From CAYTBN01 sp964436045 (GTDB lineage Bacteria; Myxococcota_A; UBA796; UBA9615; CAYRNR01), in the NCBI GenBank assembly GCA_964436045.1, contig CAYTBN010000014.1, positions 1 to 64,000 of the forward strand: a stretch of 64,000 nucleotides of DNA, read 5' to 3'. The position numbers and the translations under genes were made by a program. Below, piece after piece: positions 1-10,716 of the stretch. Numbering within the stretch: position 1 is the first letter of the stretch; the number at the start of each line of letters is the position of its first letter. Below the pieces are notes generated by a model, which saw only the letters and a list, made by a program, of their open reading frames with translations, ran no database searches and was not told where the DNA came from.

Positions 1-1
1 T

Positions 2-931
<930 letters not shown>

Positions 932-957
932 GGCGGAACTGGATGAGGGGAGACTCC

Positions 958-2502
<1,545 letters not shown>

Positions 2503-2558
2503 GAGTAACCCCCGACGCAGGCACGCCGCGACCCGCGCCCACGGAGCGGCGCCCATGG

Positions 2559-2564
2559 TAGCAT
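2559..2564 (+). promoter_or_regulatory. Candidate -10 box (TAGCAT) for the lipoprotein gene
   Basis: TAGCAT lies 21 bases before the ATG at 2586 and is followed by a strong ribosome-binding site, GGAGGAAA at 2573-2580. It fits the TAnnnT pattern found just upstream of several other starts in this window. No clear -35 element is visible. Confidence 0.35.
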
Positions 2565-2585
2565 GCGTCGACGGAGGAAATCAGC

Positions 2586-3020
2586 ATGCGCACATCCTGG
2601 TTCGCCTGGATCCTCGTGGCGGCGTTCGCGATCCCGGCTTGTAACCCCGGCATCGCCGACGATGACGCCTGGGACGACGACGACGACGACAGCGGGGGCA
2701 CCCCGGACATCGCCGTCAGCACCGATCCCGTCGACATGGGTCAGGTGAGCATCGCCACCGGAGGCTCCGCCTCGCTGACGATGAGCAACGAGGGGGACGG
2801 CGATCTCGAGGTCCACTACGTGACCGTCTCCGACTCCGCCGGGCACGTGATCGAGGTCGAGCCCTGGCACGGCCACATCGAACCGGGTGGAACGGTCACG
2901 CGCACGATCACCGCCGCCTGCGTCGACGCGGGCGAGCTGCTGGGTGTGGTCGAGATCGGGTCCAACGACCCCGACGAGCCCACCTACGGCGTCAATGTCA
3001 ACCTGACCTGCGTGCCCTGA
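2586..3020 (+). CDS. Small lipoprotein with an Ig-like domain
   Basis: 144 residues. The N-terminus is a lipoprotein signal ending IPACN (Cys about 19), followed by an acidic stretch of Asp residues as linker. The rest (about 38-143) is a beta-rich domain resembling the 'choice-of-anchor D' / ASPM-SPD-2-hydin fold: DPVDMGQV, then SLTMSNEGDGDLEV, and a final SNDP..PTYGVNVNLTC strand. Such domains are usually structural or adhesive parts of exported proteins. GGAGGAAA stands at the right distance before the ATG. Function unknown; the anchored, acidic-linker design is shared with several other genes here. Confidence 0.8.
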   Translation: MRTSWFAWILVAAFAIPACNPGIADDDAWDDDDDDSGGTPDIAVSTDPVDMGQVSIATGGSASLTMSNEGDGDLEVHYVTVSDSAGHVIEVEPWHGHIEPGGTVTRTITAACVDAGELLGVVEIGSNDPDEPTYGVNVNLTCVP

Positions 3021-3033
3021 CGGGCATCCCCGC

Positions 3034-3195
3034 ATGACCACGGACGCGGATCGCCGTCGGTTCCTCCGCCAGCTCGGAACCGTTCCTGGCGCTCAACCGG
3101 GCGCGAGCCAGGCCACCCACGCGACCCGGGGATTGAGCTGGATCGTTACGGGAGGATATCGCCGGGGCCGCGGGGTTCGAGCTTGGCGGTGTTGA
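3034..3195 (+). pseudogene. Possible truncated twin-arginine signal-peptide gene start
   Basis: The ATG at 3034 opens a 53-codon frame beginning MTTDADRRRFLRQLGTV. This looks like the start of a Tat signal peptide (RRxFLxxLG), but no hydrophobic core follows and the frame ends after 53 codons, antisense to the end of the next gene. It may be a 5' remnant of a deleted Tat substrate, or chance. Confidence 0.35.
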
Positions 3196-3907
3196 ACGAG
3201 TAGTTCAGTGGCCCGACGATGGCGGAAAAGGTCTACGCCTGGGTGGGTTCGTAGGGGTAGAAGATGTCGTCGACGCGCAGGCAACCGTCGACCTCGAACT
3301 CACCGTAGTCGTTGGGATCGTCCGGGTTCTCGTCGGTCACCAGGAGGTTCGTGACCCGCACCAGGACACCCTCGTAGGACTCCTGCAGCGGACCGCCGGT
3401 GCCCACGTCGCAGGCGCTGACGTTGACCGGCGGGATGTTGCCGTTGCCCACGACCTGCACGTCGGCCGCGGCCTCCACGGTGATCTCGGAGTTGTCGTAG
3501 TACTCGGAGTATCGCCAGGTGACATCGACCGCCGTACCCACGCCCAGCAGCGCGTCCAGATCCGCGGCCACGACGGGGTCGGGCACGTACACGTAGATCC
3601 CGCTGTGTTCGGGCTGGATCGGGGCGTCCGGCTCGGAGATCCAGAAGCCGCTGGTGGCCACCGGTGTGGTCACCACCACGTTGCCCAGGTCGACGATGGT
3701 GTCCTCGGCCACCAGCCCCAGCTGCACGTCGTAGATCGTGTCGTCGGCCGGCCCGGTGTCGTCGTCGCCCGTGTCGTCGTCGTCGTCCGAGGCGTCGTCG
3801 TCGTTGTCGTCGTCGTCCGATGGCTGTGGTGGCAGGACGCAGGCCAGCCAGGCGACGGTGACCAGGAGGCCCAGCAGGAAGGTCAGGTGTCGGAGGGTAG
3901 GGGTCAT
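3146..3907 (-). CDS. Lipoprotein with Asp-rich linker, interrupted by an in-frame amber codon
   Basis: The N-terminus is a lipoprotein signal (WLACV, Cys about 23) followed by an acidic DDDD/TGDDDT linker (about 30-52) and a beta-rich domain of about 170 residues. A TAG at 3233-3235 ends the frame at residue 224. The same frame stays open beyond it for 28 sense codons (TFSAIVGPLNYSFN...EPRGPGD) to TAA at 3146-3148. That text reads like the natural end of this type of domain, known from lipoproteins and nuclease-associated modules ('...V.G..NYSF...KL.PR...D'). The amber codon is thus likely a recent nonsense mutation, a sequencing error or, less likely, a readthrough site. The start is ATG at 3907 with GAGGAG just upstream. 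Confidence 0.65.
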
Positions 3908-3933
3908 CGTGGGCTCCTCAACTACCGTCGCTG

Positions 3934-3939
3934 ATACTA
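3934..3939 (-). promoter_or_regulatory. Candidate -10 box (TAGTAT)
   Basis: On the minus strand TAGTAT stands 26 bases before the ATG at 3907, with the GAGGAG ribosome-binding site between them. Spacing is right for a short leader. No convincing -35 was found. Confidence 0.35.
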
Positions 3940-3955
3940 GCTGGTGTGGGGTCGG

Positions 3956-4441
3956 TCAAGGGGCGCTTCCGGGCTGAACCACCTGCAGCGCCACCTCGGG
4001 GAACAGCTCCCGGTCGTCCCGGGATCTCGTCGCATCCAGCACGCGAACCACCACTTCGTAGTCCACCTTCTCGTCGGCCTTGACCAGCAACTGGCGTTCC
4101 TCCGGAAACTCTTCCTTCACCCTCGTCAGCAGCTCCGTCAGCCCGGCATAGTCGTAGCTGTCCGCCGACGGGCAGCCCGGTTCGGCGCAGGCCAGCGTCG
4201 GACCGTCGCCGCCGTCCTCCGGTGTCAGCACCGCCATCGGACTGCCCACGGTGAACCCGTCGGGTGAGATCTCCACCCACAGGCCGATGGTCGGCTCGGG
4301 GCCCGCTTCTGGCGTGGCCACGGGGATCGTGATCGGCCGAACGGTCGGCGGGGCCAGGGGCCGCCCGAGGAACTCGTCGCAGCAGCCGGCGAGGAGCAGG
4401 GCAACGACCAGCAGCGGTGTGGCGGCGGAGATCACTCGCAC
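3956..4441 (-). CDS. ExbD/TolR-like periplasmic domain on a lipoprotein anchor
   Basis: 161 residues. The N-terminus is a lipoprotein signal peptide with lipobox LLAGC (Cys about 20). The C-terminal half, with SADSYDYAGLTELLTRVKEEFP followed by LLVKADEKVDYEVVVRVLDA, matches the periplasmic domain of ExbD/TolR proteins, including the 'V.iradk.v.y..vv.vmd' core. Classic ExbD/TolR has one N-terminal transmembrane helix with a key Asp that couples to ExbB proton flow. Here a lipid anchor replaces it, so this protein probably cannot transmit proton force and may act as a periplasmic adaptor. It overlaps the end of the upstream lipase gene by 10 bases, so the two are an operon. Confidence 0.7.
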   Translation of the reverse strand: MRVISAATPLLVVALLLAGCCDEFLGRPLAPPTVRPITIPVATPEAGPEPTIGLWVEISPDGFTVGSPMAVLTPEDGGDGPTLACAEPGCPSADSYDYAGLTELLTRVKEEFPEERQLLVKADEKVDYEVVVRVLDATRSRDDRELFPEVALQVVQPGSAP

Positions 4442-5942
4442 GCGGGCAGATCACTTTCTGCGCAGGGGGGCGCCGGCTCCTCCCGGGCCAGGGCGGTGGC
4501 CCAGTCCAGGGCGAAGGAGGCTCGCCGCGCTGGCAGGTCCATGTGCTCCGCGCCCGCGTCGGTGCAGGCCTGGAGGGGTGCGCCGTCGTCCTCCAGCGAC
4601 TCGACGATGCACGCCACCTTGGCGGGGGTGGAGGACTCGTCGAGCAGTTCCGCCAGCACCAGGATCTCGGCGCCGCCGGGGTCTCCGGACAGCAGGTTGT
4701 CCTGGGAGCGCTGGACAAAAGCCTCCCCCGGCGGTCCGCAGGACGGCTCCCCGTCGAGACACGCCGCGACCGTGTCGACGAACTCCTCGGACAGGGCACC
4801 TCCGAGGGTCGCCGCCAGCAGCGGGAGGCTGATGGTCAGCCCGATCACGCACTGGTCGGCGACCGCCTCGGCGACCTCCTCGGCAATCGTGGGATCGAAA
4901 TAGAGGGTCTCGTAGGGCGGGCCCAGGTGGTTGGCGGCGTCCGCGTACAGGACCAGGGTCATCACCATTGCCGGCGTGCCGGCCCAGGGAGTCAGGTAGG
5001 GATAGTGGGACGCCATCCACAGGCTGTCGTTGTCCTGGCTCCAGCCCGGGGCGACGGCGATTGCGCCCCGTATCAGCCCGTCGGCGTAGCTCTCGCTGAG
5101 CGCCTGGGCGGACAGCACCGCGCCACCCCCTTGGCTGTGGCCGATCACGATGGCGCCGTCGGCCACCGATCCGGGCGTCACGATCCCTGCCAGGGCGCGG
5201 CCCGCATCCAGCACGGAGTGGCCCGTGTCCCGGTTGTCCCCGTATCCCTGGATTCCCTCGGTGCCCAGGCCGGCGTAGTCCGGCGCGATCACGGCGAAGC
5301 CGTTGCCCACGAACGGCAAGATCATCTCCTCGGAGACCGTCGGGTAGAGCGACGGTGCGCAGTGATCGGCCAGCCCGATGGTGCCGTGGGCCGCGATCAG
5401 CGCCGGCAGGATCCCGTCCACGTGCTGGGTGTCCGGCAGGAAGATCCTCGCCGAACCGAGGCCCTCGACCCCTTCCCAGCGGGTGGTGCGGTAGGCGATC
5501 CGATACACCGACGCTCCGGAGAAGGGCACGATGTCCTCGATCCCGGCGTCCACCAACCGGTCGTGGATCTCGGTCACCGACAACACCTCGTCCGGAGCGC
5601 AGCGTACGACGTCACCGAGCACGGTCTCGTCCCACGGCGGCATCCCACCCGGGGTCACGTAGACATCGTCCAGTGGATCCACGCAGGGGATCGTCAGCTC
5701 CACCGCGGGAGGAGCCGTGTCGTCGTCGTCATCACCCGTCGAGTCGTCGTCTCCGGTGCGTCGTCGTCGCCCGTCGTGGTGTCGTCGTCGTCGTCGTCGG
5801 TCGCGTCGTCGTCGTCGCCGGTCGCGTCGTCATCGTCCGCGTGATCGTCGTCGGCGGGCTCCGTCGGGCAGCCGGCAGCCACCAGCACGGCGATCGTCAT
5901 CCAGCCCAGCCAGACAGCGAGCCACGATCTTCGCTCGTCCAT
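4432..5942 (-). CDS. Secreted alpha/beta-hydrolase (lipase-like) lipoprotein, frameshifted in its Asp-rich linker
   Basis: Two adjoining frames form one gene. The first (start 5942) encodes a lipoprotein signal (LVAAGC) and an acidic linker with TGDDDD units. The second, in another frame, begins with more linker (STGDDDDDTAPP) and then a 400-residue hydrolase. The shift falls at about 5755-5765 within GAC repeats; one missing base restores a 503-codon frame. The hydrolase has AHGTIG, the nucleophile elbow GHSQGGGA, and paired Cys residues, fitting secreted triacylglycerol lipases/esterases; the catalytic His is probably in AEHMD near the end. It probably cleaves esters at the cell surface. 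The ExbD-like gene follows with a 10-base overlap. GAGGAGG precedes the ATG. Confidence 0.75.
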
Positions 5943-5968
5943 CGATCCGACCTCCTCGTCCAGAGTCG

Positions 5969-5974
5969 ATCATA
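5969..5974 (-). promoter_or_regulatory. Candidate -10 box (TATGAT)
   Basis: TATGAT on the minus strand lies 26 bases before the ATG at 5942, upstream of the GAGGAGG ribosome-binding site. It matches the bacterial -10 consensus at five of six positions. Confidence 0.4.
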
Positions 5975-6077
5975 GATCGCGCGCGAACGTTCTTCTTGGT
6001 TCCCCCAGCTGTTACCTCATCAACCCGGTCTTCACCGCCACGGCGGCCGTGGTGTGGGACACACGCAGCGGGTCTGG

Positions 6078-6083
6078 TACGCT
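6078..6083 (+). promoter_or_regulatory. Candidate -10 box (TACGCT)
   Basis: TACGCT stands 29 bases before the ATG at 6113, with GGAGGAAA at 6101-6108. The same box is seen at 15333 in the same relative place. Confidence 0.35.
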
Positions 6084-6112
6084 GGACGCGGATCGCCATC
6101 GGAGGAAAAGGG

Positions 6113-7333
6113 ATGCGTGACCTGCTGTGGATCGCCTTGCTTGCGGCCCTGCTGGGCCTGGGGTGCGCCCCCGGCTACCAGATGGATGACGACGACTCGG
6201 CCGGCGAACTCGAGGACTCGGACGGCGACGGTTGGATGTCGGACGAGGACTGCGACGACAACGATCCGCTGACCTATCCCGGGGCCCCGGAGATCTGTGA
6301 CCAGAAGGACAACGACTGCGACCTCAACCTGCCTCCGGACGAGGCAGACATCGACGGCGACGGGGTGGCCGAGTGCCAGTTCGACTGCGATGACCACGAG
6401 GCCACCGTCTACCCGGGGGCGCCGGAGATCTGCGACCTGCTGGACAACGACTGCGATGGGTCCATCTCCGAGGAGGAGATCGACGACGACCTGGACGAGT
6501 ACACCGAGTGCGACGGGGACTGCGACGACCTCGATCCCCTCAAGAACCCGGGCGCCGCCGACCTGTGCAACGCCATCGACGACAACTGCGACGGGGTGGT
6601 GGACGACGCCTTCGACAACGACAACGACGGCGTCACCACCTGCGGCGAGGACGGCACCTTCGGCACCGACGACGACGACTGCGACGACAGCGACGCGAAC
6701 AAGTACCCGGGCGCGCCCGATGTCTGTGACGACAACATGGACAACGACTGCGACGGCGTCTCCGATCTGATGGAGGTGGACAACGACGGCGACGGCGCCA
6801 CCGAGTGCGGGGGCGATTGCGACGACACCAACAGCGAGGTCCGGCCCGGGGCCTACGATGTCTGCGACGGCCTGGACGGCGACTGCAACGGTGTGCTCGA
6901 CGATGGCGACCTGGACGGGGACGGCGCCACCGTCTGCGACGACTGCGACGACTACAGCATGGTGGACAACCAGACCGACGCCGACGGCGACGGCTTCTCC
7001 ACCTGCGACGGTGACTGCAACGACGACAACATCGAGATGAACCTCAGCGACTTCGACGGCGACGGCTGGTCCAGCTGCGAAGGAGACTGCTTCGACAACA
7101 ACGCCGACTGGAACCTGGACGACGCGGACGGCGACGGCTACACCACCTGCGATCTGGATTGCGACGACGGTGATCCGTTCATGAACCAGGCCGACGTGGA
7201 CAACGACGGCCAGTCCACCTGCCAGGGCGACTGTGACGACTACGACCCGACCATCTACCTGTACGCCGACGAGGTCTGCGGCGACGGCGTCGATCAGGAC
7301 TGCGACGGCTCCGACGCCAGCTGTTTGCAGTAG
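6113..7333 (+). CDS. MopE-like Asp/Cys repeat lipoprotein
   Basis: 406 residues. The start ATG at 6113 has GGAGGAAA upstream and opens a lipoprotein signal ending LLGLGC (Cys about 18). The mature part is almost wholly repeats of the DxDGDG..C-x-x-DCDD type, about ten copies, with YPGAPEICD and NDCDG between them. These are MopE-family putative metal-binding motifs; no catalytic domain is present. Unlike the two MopE-like proteins at the window ends, it is anchored by a lipid at the N-terminus and lacks a C-terminal helix. Lys is rare and Asp very abundant. A role in binding divalent metal at the cell surface is an inference from the family. Confidence 0.85.
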   Translation: MRDLLWIALLAALLGLGCAPGYQMDDDDSAGELEDSDGDGWMSDEDCDDNDPLTYPGAPEICDQKDNDCDLNLPPDEADIDGDGVAECQFDCDDHEATVYPGAPEICDLLDNDCDGSISEEEIDDDLDEYTECDGDCDDLDPLKNPGAADLCNAIDDNCDGVVDDAFDNDNDGVTTCGEDGTFGTDDDDCDDSDANKYPGAPDVCDDNMDNDCDGVSDLMEVDNDGDGATECGGDCDDTNSEVRPGAYDVCDGLDGDCNGVLDDGDLDGDGATVCDDCDDYSMVDNQTDADGDGFSTCDGDCNDDNIEMNLSDFDGDGWSSCEGDCFDNNADWNLDDADGDGYTTCDLDCDDGDPFMNQADVDNDGQSTCQGDCDDYDPTIYLYADEVCGDGVDQDCDGSDASCLQ

Positions 7334-7399
7334 GGAACTTGTCAGGACGGGGCGGCCGTCCGCCGTGGCACCCGGATCAAGACAATGAGGAGACCGAGG

Positions 7400-8038
7400 A
7401 TGACGATGATCCAGAAGCTGAGTCGAACCGGAGTCCTGCTGACCACGCTGCTGGCCGCGGCCGCCCTGCTCGGCGGACCCAAGGGCTGTGACGACGATCC
7501 GGCCGAGGACGAAGGGGAGGGCACTGTCGAGGCGCCGCCCGCCGAGGAGCCCACACCCGCGCCATCCGAGGAGCGCGAGAAGGGCGAGGGCGACACCGAC
7601 GTGACCACCGACGACGGCGCGGGCAAGCCCACGGGAGACGGGGGAGGGGACCCGGCGGCGGTCGAACTCGCCGGGACCTGGAGCTCCGCCTCCTGCGGCC
7701 CCCGGACCTACGCCCGCGAGATGGTGCTGCTGGACGGCGGGACCTACGTCCGCGTCGACCTGGTCAGCCCCTGCCCCCCCGGCGCCAAGTGTGTCTGGTC
7801 GGGCATCCTGAGCTACCGGGGCAGCTGGGCCTTCGACGGCACCGCCATCGCCCTGTCCGGTGAGGAGCAGGTCGGCGCAACTGGCGGGGGCGACAATTTC
7901 GGTCCCGGTCCCCGCAAGCTGGCCTACCAGGCGGATCCGGTCCGCCTGCTCAACCCGCTGGCCAGCGCGACCTGCGAGTACGAGTCTGCCCCGGCCCGGG
8001 ACGTGACCTCGTACCTCAAGATGAGCCCCGTCGAGTAG
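7400..8038 (+). CDS. Exported protein of unknown function
   Basis: 212 residues. ATG 7400 is chosen over 7385 and 7406 because GAGGAG sits eight bases upstream. A hydrophobic signal (about 8-25) ends LLGGPKGC, which is only a poor lipobox. A charged, low-complexity Glu/Pro linker (about 30-85) precedes a C-terminal domain of about 120 residues with four Cys (SCGPR, CPPGAKC, ATCEY) that could form two disulfides. I recognise no family. It lies 58 bases before the channel fusion gene in the same direction, so the two may share a transcript. Confidence 0.65.
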   Translation: MTMIQKLSRTGVLLTTLLAAAALLGGPKGCDDDPAEDEGEGTVEAPPAEEPTPAPSEEREKGEGDTDVTTDDGAGKPTGDGGGDPAAVELAGTWSSASCGPRTYAREMVLLDGGTYVRVDLVSPCPPGAKCVWSGILSYRGSWAFDGTAIALSGEEQVGATGGGDNFGPGPRKLAYQADPVRLLNPLASATCEYESAPARDVTSYLKMSPVE

Positions 8039-8069
8039 CCCCCGCCTCGCCCCCGTCCGCGATTTCCGG

Positions 8070-8075
8070 TAGTTT
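8070..8075 (+). promoter_or_regulatory. Candidate -10 box (TAGTTT)
   Basis: TAGTTT lies 21 bases before the ATG at 8097; GGGGAGG at 8085-8091 follows it. It would allow separate expression of the channel fusion gene from its upstream neighbour. Weak match, no clear -35. Confidence 0.25.
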
Positions 8076-8096
8076 CGGCCTCTCGGGGAGGTCGCG

Positions 8097-10574
8097 ATGA
8101 CCGGAATCCGTTCCGTCCTGGTGCTCACCACCCTGGCGGCCTGCCTGGCCGCCCCGGCCGCGGTTTCGGCCGACGACGAGCAGCGGGTCTACGTGGGTGT
8201 CTACCTGCACGACGTCACCCAGTTCGACCAGAAGAACGGGGTATTCGACGCCGATGTGGAGCTGTGGGCCAAGTGGCTGGGGGAGTTCGACCACGACCAG
8301 CTCCAGATCGCCAACGGGGCCGACATCGAGCGCACCTTCCTGGGCCACGACGTCGACGGCACCTGGAATTCGGCTCGCTGGCGGGTGCGGGGCACGCTGC
8401 GGGGCGAGTTCCCCGTCCACCGCTTCCCCTTCGACGAGCAGACCCTGGCGGTGGTGCTGGAGCTGCCGGACCGTTACGGCACCCTGGTCCCCGACGTGGC
8501 CAGCTCGGGCATGGCCAGCAGCTTCTCGCTCACCGACTGGCTGTACGAGCCAGAGTTCCAGCCGGCCGCGTACTCACAGGTCTTCACCTCGGATCTGGGC
8601 AACCTGACCAACGAGGGGCGGTCGACCACCGTCAACCGGGTGGCCTATCAGGTGGTGATGGGCCGGCCCATCGGCCTCGTACTGCTCAAGCTGTTCCTCC
8701 CGCTGGGCATCATCGTGCTGGTGGCGCTGGCCGCCCTGTTCATCCATCCCAAGAACGTCGCGGCCCGCTCGGCGATGGGGGTCACGGCGCTGCTGTCGTT
8801 TTTCGCCTTCCAGTTCACGGTGTCCGACTCGCTGCCGTCGGTGGCCTACCTGACCCTGGCCGACACCCTCTTCCTCGTCGGCTACGTGATCGGCGCCGCC
8901 GCGGTGGTGATCACCATCGCGACCTACGTGCTGATGCACAAGGAGTGGGCGCGGACGGCACTGTTCGTCGACCGGATCTTCCGGATCCTGATCCCGGCGG
9001 GCGGGCTGGTCGCCGTCTGGCTGGCCATGCCGCCGCCCCTGCCCGAGCGGGAGCCCGACATCGATCCGATGCCGGTCTTCGCCCGCAGCGAGTCGGGCCG
9101 CGACACGGTCCGGATCGGCACCACCGTGCTGTCCAAGGCCCTGGGCACACCCGCGTCGACGGCGGCGTACTGGCCCGTGTTGTACGAGGATCCCTGGGAC
9201 GGCCTCCAGCCGGTGTTCATCGAACGCGCCCCCGGCGTGGACAACGACGCCCTGCGTTTCCTGGCCGGCGGCCACATCGAGGTCACCTGGCGGATCCGCG
9301 AGGGCATGAAGTGGTCCGACGGCACCCCGCTGACCGCCGACGACATGACCCTGGTGCTCGAGGCGATGCCCAACCCGGATATCGTCGAGGTCACCATCCC
9401 GGACGACCGGACGATGGTGGTGCACTGGAGCGACCGGCTGGCCGCCGCGCTGGACCCGCCCTGGGCGTGGCCGGCCCACGTGCTACGGCCGATCTACGAC
9501 GAGGGGGGATACGACGCGGTGCTGGCCCATCGCCGTAGCACGCCGCTGCCGTCGCTGGGGCCGTACAAGATCGACGAGTTCGTCAAGAAGTCGCACCTCG
9601 AGGCCAGCGCCAACCCCCACTTCCCGGGGCCGCCACCGGCGATCCCCAACCTGGAGATGGTCTACTACGCCGACCGCGAGCAGCTGATCGCCGACTTCGA
9701 GGCCGGCACGATCGACATCATCACCCCCAACAGCGTGACCCTGGAGCAGGCCCGCAAGCTCCAGCGCGAGCTCCCCGGCGCGGTCCACATCCGCCCGTCG
9801 GCGATCTTCATCTACATGCACCCCGACCTCCACCACCCTTTGCTGGGGCAGGAGGAGGTCAGGCAGGCCATCGCGATGGCCGTCGACCGGCGCCACGTGG
9901 CGCGCAAGGTCTACGGCGACAACGGGCGCGTCGCGCATGTGCCCGTGCCGGGGGAGTCACCCCTGGGCACGACCGAGTGGCGGACCGACAAGAAGCGGGC
10001 CAAGGCGATGCTGAAGCGGGCCAAGGCCAGCAAGCACACCATCACGTTGTTCCACGGCAGCTCGCGGACGGACAAGGACATCGCCAAGGCGGTGGGTGCG
10101 GACCTGAAGCGGGCCGGGATGAAGATCAAGTTCGAAGGGGTCAAGAGCACCTTCAAGCTGATCAAGGCCGGCGACCACGGCGGCCTGGTGATCAGCCCCG
10201 TGCGGGGTTCGCGGGACTCGGACCCCCGGCGGTGGTGGAACCTGGACAAGGTGGACGGCGTTTACCCCGCCGACGCCCGCAACGACGCCTACACCGACGA
10301 GGTCCACGCCCTGGTCGAGCGGGAGAAGCGCGCCCTGTACCCCGAGCGCCGCGAGCAGCTCCGCGACACCCTGTTCGCCGAGTACTCCGAGCGCCTGCCC
10401 ACCATCCCGCTGATCTTCGCCGCCGAGCGGATGCTGGCCGACCCGACCCTGGAGAACTGGGACCTGGATCCCCAGGTGATGTTCGGGCGCGGTTCGGAGC
10501 GATGGGCCTTCACGCCTGTGCACTCCAGCGTGGACTCCGGGCCGGCCACGGAGCTCCCGTCCGATGGCGGATGA
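8097..10574 (+). CDS. Pentameric ligand-gated ion channel fused to a family-5 solute-binding protein
   Basis: 825 residues. Signal peptide about 1-25. Residues 30-190 form a pLGIC ligand-binding domain with YVGVYLHDVTQFD, a conserved Trp, and the Pro-loop FPVHRFPFDEQT (105-116). Four helices follow: TM1 about 193-215 with the family Pro, pore-lining TM2 224-244 (ARSAMGVTALLSFFAF), LPSVAYLTLAD leading into TM3 250-280, and TM4 290-311. Residues about 335-810 are a complete SBP_bac_5 (peptide/nickel-type) domain with WRIREGMKWSDGTPLTADD. pLGIC topology puts the C-terminus in the periplasm, where a binding protein works. Known prokaryotic homologues such as GLIC and ELIC end after TM4. Ligand and ion are unknown. 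Both parts look intact, and the join is in one uninterrupted frame. A small coupled frame and a LolA-like gene follow. Confidence 0.88.
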   Translation: MTGIRSVLVLTTLAACLAAPAAVSADDEQRVYVGVYLHDVTQFDQKNGVFDADVELWAKWLGEFDHDQLQIANGADIERTFLGHDVDGTWNSARWRVRGTLRGEFPVHRFPFDEQTLAVVLELPDRYGTLVPDVASSGMASSFSLTDWLYEPEFQPAAYSQVFTSDLGNLTNEGRSTTVNRVAYQVVMGRPIGLVLLKLFLPLGIIVLVALAALFIHPKNVAARSAMGVTALLSFFAFQFTVSDSLPSVAYLTLADTLFLVGYVIGAAAVVITIATYVLMHKEWARTALFVDRIFRILIPAGGLVAVWLAMPPPLPEREPDIDPMPVFARSESGRDTVRIGTTVLSKALGTPASTAAYWPVLYEDPWDGLQPVFIERAPGVDNDALRFLAGGHIEVTWRIREGMKWSDGTPLTADDMTLVLEAMPNPDIVEVTIPDDRTMVVHWSDRLAAALDPPWAWPAHVLRPIYDEGGYDAVLAHRRSTPLPSLGPYKIDEFVKKSHLEASANPHFPGPPPAIPNLEMVYYADREQLIADFEAGTIDIITPNSVTLEQARKLQRELPGAVHIRPSAIFIYMHPDLHHPLLGQEEVRQAIAMAVDRRHVARKVYGDNGRVAHVPVPGESPLGTTEWRTDKKRAKAMLKRAKASKHTITLFHGSSRTDKDIAKAVGADLKRAGMKIKFEGVKSTFKLIKAGDHGGLVISPVRGSRDSDPRRWWNLDKVDGVYPADARNDAYTDEVHALVEREKRALYPERREQLRDTLFAEYSERLPTIPLIFAAERMLADPTLENWDLDPQVMFGRGSERWAFTPVHSSVDSGPATELPSDGG

Positions 10575-10702
10575 TCGAGAAGTTCGTCCCGGACCAGGAC
10601 GACGACGATCCCAAGAATCGCAATCGACGCAGGATCGTCCGTCTGGTAGACGGTGTGGTGGCCGGCGACGAGTCGCGTGACGTCGTGGCGGCGGCGCTGT
10701 AG
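10571..10702 (+). CDS. Possible small coupled protein, 43 residues
   Basis: The ATG overlaps the stop of the channel fusion gene in an ATGA, a typical coupling arrangement. The product has an acidic-then-basic N-terminal half (DQDDDDPKNRNRRR) and an amphipathic helix-like end (IVRLVDGVVAGDESRDVV). I recognise no family; the end vaguely resembles the N-terminal part of anti-sigma-type domains, so it could be a truncated gene. It ends 14 bases before the LolA-like gene. Confidence 0.4.
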   Translation: MIEKFVPDQDDDDPKNRNRRRIVRLVDGVVAGDESRDVVAAAL

Positions 10703-10716
10703 CCCGGGAGGCAGAC

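Noticed and set aside
3233..3235. Pyrrolysine or programmed readthrough at the amber codon
   Set aside because: No PYLIS-like structure or family precedent; a nonsense change or sequencing error is simpler.
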